Assembly (NCBI GenBank): GCA_017540285.1
Contig: JAFYBI010000448.1
Location: forward strand, 1 to 6,064
Direction of reading: 5' to 3'
Source: Clostridia bacterium
GTDB taxonomy: Bacteria; Bacillota; Clostridia; Oscillospirales; CAG-272
Length of the DNA: 6,064 nucleotides
A program made the translations under genes and the position numbers. Below, in pieces: positions 1 to 5,491 of this stretch. Below the pieces are notes generated by a model. It had not been told where the DNA came from and searched no databases. It saw nothing but the letters and a program-made list of their open reading frames with translations. Within the stretch, counting starts at the first letter, position 1, and every line of letters begins with the position of its first letter.

Positions 1-342
1 CGCGCCGTAATCGTCCCCCGTCCCGACGATGTAGCCGTCGAGGACGCAGTCGATCAGGAGGTCGTCGTCGATCTCGCCGATGTAGTAGCGGCGGAAGGGC
101 CCGTCGACCTCGGCGAGCTTCGCCGTCACCCGGCTGAGGAAATCATCCTCGTCCGCGCCGCCGTCCGTCTGCGCCGTATTCTGGGATCCGGTCTTCCCGC
201 CGAGACGAACTTCTTCGAGGGCGCTTGAGAGATACCGGTGCTCGAAGCGGTTCTGCAGATAGAGGAACGTCGCCTGAAAGGTGGCGAGGCTGCACAGGAG
301 CGCGATCACGATCGCGGCGCCGATGGAGATTCTTTTGCGCAT
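1..342 (-). CDS. S41-family C-terminal processing peptidase, N-terminal 114 residues (cut by window edge)
   Basis: This is an open frame from an ATG at 342 to the left edge, without a stop. The start has a fair ribosome site (AAGGA at 351-355, 8 bases away). The N-terminus MRKRISIGAAIVIALLCSLA is basic then hydrophobic (residues about 6-21), giving a signal anchor or signal peptide. After a polar linker, residues about 72-114 read F-L-S-R-V-T-A-K-L-A-E-V-D, then RRYYIGEIDDDLLIDCVLDG, then YIVGTGDDYGA. This matches the region before the PDZ domain in CtpA/CtpB-type proteases (Y-x-G-x-[IV]-D-x-x-x-L-x-[DE]-x-x-L-x-G-[YM]-[VI]-x-G-x-GDPYS). The usual P of GDPYS is D here. The PDZ domain and the Ser/Lys catalytic residues lie outside the window, so activity cannot be judged. 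It follows the second M23 gene by 66 bases and is probably the next gene of the ftsEX operon. It likely acts outside the membrane on secreted proteins; the substrate is unknown. The family call rests on a short N-terminal region. Confidence 0.72.
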   Translation of the reverse strand, partial: MRKRISIGAAIVIALLCSLATFQATFLYLQNRFEHRYLSSALEEVRLGGKTGSQNTAQTDGGADEDDFLSRVTAKLAEVDGPFRRYYIGEIDDDLLIDCVLDGYIVGTGDDYGA

Positions 343-368
343 GGTCTTATTCCTTGATGCATGAGATA

Positions 369-400
369 CCGGCGGACACGGTTGGATCCCCGCCCGCCGG
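369..400 (-). other. Intercistronic stem-loop between the second M23 gene and the S41 gene
   Basis: The arms CCGGCGG (400-394) and CCGCCGG (375-369) are perfectly complementary over 7 GC-rich pairs, extendable by a G-U and a C-G pair, with a loop of about 14 bases. It starts 8 bases after the M23 stop codon. No T-run follows (the next bases are TATCTCATGC), so it is not a standard intrinsic terminator. It could slow 3' decay of the upstream message or partly attenuate readthrough, but chance pairing is also possible in DNA this GC-rich. Confidence 0.35.
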
Positions 401-408
401 ATGAAATT

Positions 409-1698
409 TTACGGGAACGCGAGATAGGGTTTCGGATCGGTGAGTTCCCCGTTGATGCGGACCTCGAAATGGAGGTGGTAGCCGCTCGTCGACCCCGTCA
501 GTCCGACGTTGCCGATCTGCTGTCCGGCTTCCACGTAGTCGCCCGCGGACACGAGCCGGTTCGCCATGTGGGCGTAGAGGGTCGCAAGCCCGCCGCCGTG
601 GTCGATGAGCACGTAATTGCCGTAGCTGTAATGGAACGCGCTCTTCTCGACCGTCCCGCCGCTGTAGGCGTAAACCTTCGTGCCCGACGGACACGCGAGG
701 TCGATGCCGCGGTGGAAATCCATGGTGCCGCGCCAGAGGGTACGGTTGCCGAAGCCGGACGAGACCCGGACCGTGACCCCCGCTTCGAGGGGCCAGCAGG
801 ACGTCGCAAGCGCCGCTTCCTTCTGCTGCGCCGCGGACTGCTGGGCTGCGAGGAGAGCCGCTTCTCTTGCCGCCGCGTCCGCCGCCGCCTGCTGTTCGGC
901 GAGGATGCGCTCCTGCTCCTGACGGATCTTTTCCGCTTCGAGTTCTTTCAGGTAGGCCTCGAGCTCGTTGCTGAGCTTCTGTTCCTCCTGCGACGCGTAG
1001 GAGTATTCCTGCGTCCACCAGACCTCGTTCTTCTCCAGGTCCTCGATGTAGGCGAGCTTCTGGTCGCAGAGGGTCTGGTTGTATTCGATGATGCCGTCGA
1101 TCTTCGCGAGCTGCTCGACCTGGGTCTGCTCCGCGGTCACGAGGAACGCCTCGTCCGCTTCGAGCTGGGCCTGGTATTCGGCCAGCGAGGTGATGATCTG
1201 CTGGTCATAGCGGAACATCGCGTCGACGTAATCGAGCTTTTTCAGAAAGTCGAAGAGGCTCTCGGCGGTGAGGAGGACTTCGATGTAGTCGACCTTCGCC
1301 TCCATGTAGCTCTCGCGCATCCGCTCAAGCAGGACGTTCTGCTGGTGTTCCATCTTGGCCTTCGTCCGCTCGATGGACTGCTGCTTGTCGCAGATCTGCC
1401 ACTGCGTGCCGTTGAGCTGCTCCTCGGCGAGCTGCCGCAGCTGGTTGTTGAGCTCGATCACGGCGTCGTACTGCGCGATCTCCTCATAGGCGGCTGCCTG
1501 GTATTTCTGAATGTCCGAGAGAACGCCCTCGGCGTATTTGAGCTTCTCCTCCACGGCGGCGATCTGGTCGTCGTAGGACTGCACCGTCGCGTCGGTCAGA
1601 CCCGCCGAGATGGCCGAGGGGACGGAGAGCGCCATGACGCAGGCCAGAAGAACTGCCGTCCAGCGTTTTCCGCTCCGGATCCTGTTTTTTTGCGTCAT
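409..1698 (-). CDS. Secreted coiled-coil M23 (LytM) peptidoglycan endopeptidase, second FtsEX-linked effector
   Basis: The protein is 429 residues from the chosen ATG. Residues 1-32 form a signal peptide: basic MTQKNRIRSGKR, hydrophobic 13-26, probable cleavage after SAISA at 32. Residues about 35-265 are predicted coiled coil of the CwlO/PcsB/EnvC type, including the segment YMEAKVDYIEVLLTAESLFD (131-150) followed by FLKKLDYVDAM. An Ala/Gln/Glu-rich hinge (about 266-298) leads to an M23 domain (about 302-429) with the opening WPLEAG, S-S-G-F-G-N-R (313-319), zinc ligands H329 and D333 (HRGID), Y375-A-H377, and H408-L-H410 in GYHLHFEV. All catalytic positions are present, so it should be an active zinc endopeptidase cutting peptide cross-bridges outside the membrane. 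The frame is open up to 1842, but that extension overlaps the upstream gene and encodes no signal-like sequence. I chose 1698 (AAAGGGG 12 bases upstream); an ATG at 1710 is the alternative. It is a paralogue of the gene just upstream. Confidence 0.9.
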   Translation of the reverse strand: MTQKNRIRSGKRWTAVLLACVMALSVPSAISAGLTDATVQSYDDQIAAVEEKLKYAEGVLSDIQKYQAAAYEEIAQYDAVIELNNQLRQLAEEQLNGTQWQICDKQQSIERTKAKMEHQQNVLLERMRESYMEAKVDYIEVLLTAESLFDFLKKLDYVDAMFRYDQQIITSLAEYQAQLEADEAFLVTAEQTQVEQLAKIDGIIEYNQTLCDQKLAYIEDLEKNEVWWTQEYSYASQEEQKLSNELEAYLKELEAEKIRQEQERILAEQQAAADAAAREAALLAAQQSAAQQKEAALATSCWPLEAGVTVRVSSGFGNRTLWRGTMDFHRGIDLACPSGTKVYAYSGGTVEKSAFHYSYGNYVLIDHGGGLATLYAHMANRLVSAGDYVEAGQQIGNVGLTGSTSGYHLHFEVRINGELTDPKPYLAFP

Positions 1699-1748
1699 GC
1701 TCCCGATCATCCCCTTTCCGCGGATCGTTCCGCCGGTTTCCATATGTC

Positions 1749-1770
1749 CGGCCGGGCAGGCGTCACCCGG
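1749..1770 (-). other. Short hairpin just after the first M23 stop codon
   Basis: The arms CCGGG (1770-1766) and CCCGG (1756-1752) give 5 GC pairs plus possible G-U pairs, directly after the TGA at 1774-1772. No T-run follows. It lies in the 73-base gap between the two M23 genes and could be a partial attenuator or mRNA-end stabiliser, but 5 pairs is close to what chance gives in this composition. Confidence 0.2.
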
Positions 1771-1771
1771 T

Positions 1772-3667
1772 TCACTCCATGTAAGCCTTGAATTGCATAT
1801 AGTCGCGCGGGTTCTGCACGGCGCCGTCCTGACGGACCTCAAAGTGCAGATGGTACCCGTAGGCCGAGCCGGTCATCCCGACGTAGCCGATCGTGTCGCC
1901 AGCATCGACCCAGTCGCCGACCACGGCCGCGCGCTCCGACAGGTGGGCGTAGAGCGTCGACAGCCCGTTGCCGTGATAGATCAGAACGTAGTTGCCGTAG
2001 CTGTAATGGTACTCGCTGATGAGGACCTTGCCGCCCTTGTAGGCGAGGATCGGCGTGCCCGCGTCGCAGGAGAGGTCGATGCCCATGTGGAGGTCGTCCT
2101 GACCGAAGAGCTCGCGCCAGCCCTGCTCCGAGGTGACCATGTAGTTGTCCGGGCTCACGTTGAGCGGGAACGATACCCGGTCGCTCACGGAGTCGATCTC
2201 CTCGTAATTGTCCTTGTAGCTCTGAACATAGGAGAAGTTCGACCACGCGTCCGTGCCGTCGGCGGTATAGCTGCTGTCGTAGCCGTCGCCGGGCGCCCAG
2301 GTGTAGGGCTTCGCGCCGCCGGAGGATCCGGACGAGCCGGCGTTGGGATCGGAGTGATCGTCTCCGTAGTCGTCGTAATAGGAGTATTCGCCGCTCTGGA
2401 TGTTGTTCCAGCGGCCGCCCTCTTCGGGAGTCGTGTCTTCCGTCCACGTGTTCTCCGGCGATTCGGTGACGGTGATGGTCCACTGACTGCTGGCGGCTTC
2501 TCTCTGCGCGGCTTCTTCGGCGGCCTGCTGAGCGGCCCATTCGTCGGCAGCGGCCTGTTCCAGCGCGCGCTGCGCGGCCTCAGCCTCCTCAGCCAACTTC
2601 GCCGCTTCTGCCTCGGCGGCTTTCCGCGCTTCCTCTTCCTGGGCCGCAGCCTGTTCCGCGGCGATCCGGGCGGCTTCCGCTTCCTGTGCCTTCCGCGCGG
2701 CTTCCTGTTCCGCGGCGATCCGGGCAGCCTCGGCTTCCTGCGCCGCTCGGTACGCTTCCGCTTCCAGGCGCTGGCGTTCCGCTTCCGCCGCGGCTTCCTC
2801 CGCGATGCGCCGCTGTTCCGCTTCCTGCTGGGCTCTGCGCGCGGCTTCTTCCTCGGCGGCTTTCCGGGCGGCCGCTTCGGCGAGCTCGCGCTGGAGTTCT
2901 TCTTCGTTGATCTCGTTCAGGCGGCGCGCGATGCTGTCCTGCACCTCGATCTCGCTCTCTCTGGCGTAGGTGTATTCGGCGTAGCGCTTCGCCTCGTCCT
3001 CGTACAGGGATTCGACGAGGTCTTCCTTGCTGTTGTACAGGAGCTGACGGTTCTGGATCGCCTCGCTCAGCACGCTGACCTGCTTGACTTTATCCTCCTC
3101 GGCTTTTTCGAGGATCACGGTGTCCGCGGCAAGCTGTTCCCTGTCCGCCTCGAGCCGGCGGATGATCGAACGGTCGCTCTTCAGAATGGAGGTCACGTAA
3201 TCGACCTTCGTGAGGAAATCCTTGAGGTTCGCCGCCCCGAGGATGAGCTCGACGTAGTCGGTTTCCTTTTCCATGTAATTGTCGAGCATCCGGCTGTAAA
3301 ACGCGGCTTCCTGCGCTTCGACGCGCGCGGTGAGCTCTTCGATGCTCTTCTTTTTGTTTTCGATCTGCGTCTCGATCGTTTCGAGCTGTCCCTCCACGAG
3401 CTGCTTCTGCTGGTTGAAGTTGTTGATGAGCTCGTCGATCTTCTGCATCTCCTGCTGCACGGTCTCCTGCTGCTCGTGGAGATCGAACAGCTCGGTGTCC
3501 AGCTGTTCGCGTCTTTCCCGGATGGCCGCGAGCTTTTCCTCATAGGACTGCACCTGCGCGTCCGTGGCAGCCGCGTCCCCGTCGGCAAGGACCGGCAGGG
3601 GCGGCACGAGAAGAGCCGCCGCGAGAAGGGCCGCCAGGAAGGAACGGAGTTGATGCCTGCATTTCAT
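1772..3667 (-). CDS. Secreted coiled-coil M23 (LytM) peptidoglycan endopeptidase with long Ala/Glu-rich helix, first FtsEX-linked effector
   Basis: The protein has 631 residues. The ATG at 3667 has GAAGG 6 bases upstream. The signal peptide is residues 1-28 (MKCRHQLR, then Ala/Leu-rich, cleavage likely after VLA). Residues 35-255 form the N-terminal coiled coil of the CwlO/PcsB/EnvC class; the mature start T-D-A-x-V-Q-S-Y (35-42) and the segment YMEKETDYVELILGAANLKD (131-150) match the downstream paralogue at identical positions. Residues about 256-392 are a very Ala/Glu/Gln/Arg-rich stretch, probably a long helix. Residues 393-500 are a Gly/Ser/Asp/Tyr/Trp-rich linker. The M23 domain (about 500-628) has H527 and D531 (HMGID), Y574-A-H575 and H606-L-H608 (GYHLHFEV), so zinc and catalytic positions are intact. 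The usual S-x-F-G-x-R opening is altered to S-E-Q-G-W-R (513-518). It starts 34 bases after ftsX, the place where FtsEX partners such as PcsB-like proteins are often encoded. The predicted role is cleavage of peptidoglycan cross-links at the cell surface under FtsEX control; the FtsX interaction is inferred. Most CwlO/EnvC-type proteins are about 400-480 residues, so it is unusually long. Confidence 0.9.
   Translation of the reverse strand: MKCRHQLRSFLAALLAAALLVPPLPVLADGDAAATDAQVQSYEEKLAAIRERREQLDTELFDLHEQQETVQQEMQKIDELINNFNQQKQLVEGQLETIETQIENKKKSIEELTARVEAQEAAFYSRMLDNYMEKETDYVELILGAANLKDFLTKVDYVTSILKSDRSIIRRLEADREQLAADTVILEKAEEDKVKQVSVLSEAIQNRQLLYNSKEDLVESLYEDEAKRYAEYTYARESEIEVQDSIARRLNEINEEELQRELAEAAARKAAEEEAARRAQQEAEQRRIAEEAAAEAERQRLEAEAYRAAQEAEAARIAAEQEAARKAQEAEAARIAAEQAAAQEEEARKAAEAEAAKLAEEAEAAQRALEQAAADEWAAQQAAEEAAQREAASSQWTITVTESPENTWTEDTTPEEGGRWNNIQSGEYSYYDDYGDDHSDPNAGSSGSSGGAKPYTWAPGDGYDSSYTADGTDAWSNFSYVQSYKDNYEEIDSVSDRVSFPLNVSPDNYMVTSEQGWRELFGQDDLHMGIDLSCDAGTPILAYKGGKVLISEYHYSYGNYVLIYHGNGLSTLYAHLSERAAVVGDWVDAGDTIGYVGMTGSAYGYHLHFEVRQDGAVQNPRDYMQFKAYME
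2492..2902 (-). repeat. Low-complexity Ala/Glu-rich coding region with an 18-residue internal repeat
   Basis: This stretch encodes residues about 256-392 of the first M23 protein, made almost only of Ala, Glu, Gln, Arg and Lys. The 11-residue unit EAEAARIAAEQ occurs twice (residues 311-321 and 329-339). At DNA level an exact 21-base direct repeat occurs at 2651-2671 and 2705-2725, offset by 54 bases (18 codons). Such a stretch should form a long continuous helix, comparable in composition to the TolA helix. The direct repeats offer a route for length change by slippage or recombination in multiples of 54 bases. Confidence 0.8.
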
Positions 3668-3701
3668 AAGAAACCTTCTTCCGAGATCCGAGCGCGCGAT
3701 C

Positions 3702-4580
3702 TCACTGCTTCAGATACCGCGCGAGGGAGATGAGACTTCCCACGACGCCGAGCACGACGCCGAGTCCGAGGAAGCCCCAGAACACATAGCCGCGGATATC
3801 CGAAAACTGCAGGATCGAGATCATCTGCAAATCGGTAATGACCATTTCTTCAATATAGGAATAGATGTACCACTCGATGAAGTACGCCGCCACCGAGGAC
3901 ACCAGGCCGATGATCGCGCCCTCGATGATATACGGCAGCGAGATGAACCACCCCGTCGCGCCGACGTACTGCATGATGGAGATCTCGTTCCGGCGCGAAA
4001 AGACGGAGAGCTTGATCGTGTTGATGATGATGAAGATGCTCACCACGCCGAGGATCACGAGGAACCACACGAACACGAGCATGACGCCGCGCTTGAAGCT
4101 CTCGATCTTGGTGGCGAGGTCCAGACGGTTGTTGACCTTGGCGATCCCTTCGATCTGGTTGAGCTGATAATCGAGGTTCGGGACCTTTTCGTTTTCGAGG
4201 TAGGTGATGACGAAGGAATCCGGCAGGGGGTTGTTCTCCTCGCTGACGTCGTCGTAGATGTCGTACTCGGCCTTCATCTGCTCGAGGCCCTCTTCCTTCG
4301 TGACGTGCTGGACGGATTCGATGTTGTCGAGCTTGCCGATGGCCTCTCCGATCTCGGCGATCTGCTCGTCCGAGGCGTTCGGATCGCAGAAAACGACGAT
4401 CTGATTGATGAGGCCGAATTCGCTGAGGTTGACGTCGATGTTCGTCACGAGGAGCGTGAAGCCGCCGATGACGACCAGAAGGGACATGAGCACGGCGATG
4501 GAGGCGAAGGACATGACGCCGTTGCGCCACAGGCCCTCGAACGCCTGTCCGATGAAGTAAAACGGATTATACCTGCGCAT
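3702..4580 (-). CDS. ftsX: Cell-division ABC-type complex membrane subunit FtsX
   Basis: The protein has 292 residues, the usual length for Gram-positive FtsX. The topology fits the family: a cytoplasmic N-terminus (MRRYNPFYFIGQAFEGLWRN), TM1 at about 25-47, a large extracellular domain at about 48-165, then TM2 (166-188), TM3 (212-238) and TM4 (264-286). The cytoplasmic loop after TM2 carries the conserved S-R-R-N-E-I-S-I-M-Q-Y-V-G-A-T (195-209), typical of FtsX/MacB-type permeases and of contact with the ATPase. FtsX does not transport; with FtsE it passes ATP-driven conformational change to an outside murein hydrolase or activator through the extracellular domain. The start overlaps the end of ftsE by 14 bases and has a strong Shine-Dalgarno inside ftsE, indicating translational coupling. 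The extracellular domain has a single cysteine, C65 (VVFCDPN), the only one in the protein. Confidence 0.97.
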   Translation of the reverse strand: MRRYNPFYFIGQAFEGLWRNGVMSFASIAVLMSLLVVIGGFTLLVTNIDVNLSEFGLINQIVVFCDPNASDEQIAEIGEAIGKLDNIESVQHVTKEEGLEQMKAEYDIYDDVSEENNPLPDSFVITYLENEKVPNLDYQLNQIEGIAKVNNRLDLATKIESFKRGVMLVFVWFLVILGVVSIFIIINTIKLSVFSRRNEISIMQYVGATGWFISLPYIIEGAIIGLVSSVAAYFIEWYIYSYIEEMVITDLQMISILQFSDIRGYVFWGFLGLGVVLGVVGSLISLARYLKQ

Positions 4581-5253
4581 TGAACATCCCTCCTACGCGG
4601 TCCTCGACGATGAGGCCCTTGTCCAGCATGACCACGCGCTGCCGGTAATAGTCGACGAGATCCTTTTCGTGCGTGACGACGATGACGGTCTTGCCGAGCT
4701 TGTTGATCTTCAGAAGCAAATTCATTATCTCGATCGACATTTTCGGGTCGATGTTGCCCGTCGGCTCGTCCGCGATGACAACCTTCGGATTGTTCGCGAG
4801 CGCGCGGGCCAGGGCCACACGCTGCTGCTCGCCGCCGGAAATCTCGTTCGGGAAGGAATCCTGCTTGCCGTTGAGGTTGACCGTGTTCAGAATGGCGGGA
4901 ACGCGGCGCGCGATCAGGGATTTCGGGGTCCCGACGACCTCCATGGCGAACGCGACGTTCTCGAACACCGTCTTCTTCGGGAAGAGACGGAAGTCCTGGA
5001 ACACCACGCCCAGCTCCCGGCGGTAGTAGGGAACGCGGACGTTCGACAGCTGGGAGAGGTCGTAATCCCCGACGGTGAGCTTGCCGGAGGAGATGCGCTC
5101 TTCGCGGAGCAGGAGCTTCATCAGCGTCGATTTGCCCGCGCCGGAGGGACCGCACACGAAGACGAATTCGCCCTCGTCGATGTGCAGATCGATCCCCTTC
5201 AGGGCCATCGTCCCGTTCGGATACGCTTTTTTTACATTCACAAAGTCAATCAT
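4567..5253 (-). CDS. ftsE: Cell-division ABC-type complex ATP-binding protein FtsE
   Basis: The protein has 228 residues, the normal FtsE length. ABC motifs appear in order: Y11 as A-loop aromatic (KKAYPNG), Walker A GPSGAGKST (35-43, K41), Q-loop VVFQDFRLFP (Q86), signature SGGEQQ (139-144), Walker B VVIADEPTG (158-166, catalytic E163), D-loop N-I-D (167-169) and H-loop H195 (VVTHE). The N-terminal MIDFVNVKKAYPNG and the FRLFP stretch after the Q-loop are characteristic of FtsE rather than of importers. All residues for ATP binding and hydrolysis are present. It works as a homodimer on the cytoplasmic face with FtsX and powers control of peptidoglycan hydrolases. The start ATG at 5253 has AAAGG 5 bases upstream. 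It is probably the first gene of the operon, because a 238-base gap with terminator-like and AT-rich elements precedes it. Confidence 0.97.
   Translation of the reverse strand: MIDFVNVKKAYPNGTMALKGIDLHIDEGEFVFVCGPSGAGKSTLMKLLLREERISSGKLTVGDYDLSQLSNVRVPYYRRELGVVFQDFRLFPKKTVFENVAFAMEVVGTPKSLIARRVPAILNTVNLNGKQDSFPNEISGGEQQRVALARALANNPKVVIADEPTGNIDPKMSIEIMNLLLKINKLGKTVIVVTHEKDLVDYYRQRVVMLDKGLIVEDRVGGMFNAQV
4588..4594 (-). promoter_or_regulatory. Strong ribosome binding site of ftsX inside the end of ftsE
   Basis: AGGAGGG lies 7 bases before the ftsX ATG and within the last codons of ftsE. It is the best Shine-Dalgarno match in the window and supports both the chosen ftsX start and coupled translation of the two subunits. 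Confidence 0.8.
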
Positions 5254-5310
5254 AGGTGCCTTTCAGAACCGCGGAGTCTCCCCCGGGATTTCGGACGCAT
5301 TGCACACACT

Positions 5311-5333
5311 CCCTCCCCCGAAACGGGAGCGGA
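5311..5333 (-). other. Stem-loop in the presumed ftsE leader
   Basis: On the minus strand CTCCCG (5329-5324) can pair with CGGGGGAG (5320-5313) around a TTT loop, giving 6 pairs including one G-U, with 3 further pairs beyond a mismatch. It lies about 60 bases upstream of the ftsE start and has no T-run after it. It matches no riboswitch I know. A structural role in the leader is possible but unproven. Confidence 0.25.
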
Positions 5334-5340
5334 GCGCGGC

Positions 5341-5403
5341 ATGGCGCGGAATTTATGCGGTATAATTTGTCTTTTTATCGGTGATTTTGTTGATAAACCG
5401 TCC
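5341..5403 (-). promoter_or_regulatory. AT-rich island, probable promoter/operator region for the ftsEX operon
   Basis: This stretch is clearly AT-rich inside GC-rich DNA and sits between the regulator's terminator-like hairpin and ftsE. On the minus strand a TATACC (5364-5359) could serve as a -10 element, but I see no good TTGACA-like partner at 16-18 bases, so the exact promoter is not assigned. Upstream of it is a perfect dyad, TTTATC (5397-5392), 12 bases, GATAAA (5379-5374), which could be an operator. The plus strand contains a perfect TATAAT (5361-5366) but lacks a matching -35 and leads to no gene in that direction. Confidence 0.35.
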
Positions 5404-5404
5404 G

Positions 5405-5446
5405 AAAACAGCCACAGGGACGCGATCCTTCCCGGATGCGGTCCCT
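5405..5446 (-). terminator. Probable intrinsic terminator of the PucR-type regulator gene
   Basis: On the minus strand AGGGACCGCATCC (5446-5434) pairs with GGATCGCGTCCCT (5428-5416) around a 5-base loop, giving 12 pairs with two single-base bulges. It starts 45 bases after the regulator's TGA. The T-run is weak and displaced (GTGGCTGTTTTC), so termination may be partial. Its position supports treating ftsE as the start of a new transcription unit. Confidence 0.5.
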
Positions 5447-5491
5447 GCGCGGCAATGCCCTCTGTCTGTTCGGTTCGGCTTCTCTCGGGAA

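Noticed and set aside
347..1018. Minus-strand frame of about 223 codons overlapping the second M23 gene
   Set aside because: It is an out-of-frame Arg/Pro/Gly-rich reading of the M23 coding sequence. The M23 frame carries the conserved catalytic motifs.
1636..1641. Possible lipobox L-L-A-C in the second M23 signal peptide (C20), suggesting a lipoprotein
   Set aside because: The cysteine lies in the middle of the hydrophobic core, only 8 residues after the basic KR, and hydrophobic sequence continues to a normal signal peptidase I site near residue 32. An ordinary secreted protein fits better.
1699..1842. Extended N-terminus of the second M23 protein starting at 1842 or 1743
   Set aside because: The extra residues overlap the end of the upstream gene or lack a ribosome site, and would place a Cys/Arg/Thr-rich stretch before a good signal peptide. 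The ATG at 1698 (or 1710) is more plausible.
2651..2725. Spaced direct repeats considered as a CRISPR-like or mobile-element signature
   Set aside because: There are only two 21-base copies, in frame inside an Ala/Glu-rich coding stretch and offset by exactly 18 codons. This is a protein repeat, not an array.
1610..3733. Long plus-strand open frame (about 707 codons) covering the first M23 gene, and a similar one at 361-1791
   Set aside because: They lie opposite real genes with clear domains, are dominated by Leu/Val/Arg/Phe as expected from reading GC-rich Ala/Glu/Gln codons in reverse, and show no recognisable domain. They are composition shadows.
4445..5155. Minus-strand frame of about 236 codons across ftsE and the start of ftsX
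   Set aside because: It is an Arg-rich out-of-frame shadow of ftsE, which has every ABC ATPase motif in its own frame.
5361..5366. Perfect TATAAT on the plus strand
   Set aside because: There is no -35-like element at the right spacing and no plus-strand gene downstream. It is more likely a by-product of the AT-rich island that serves the minus strand.
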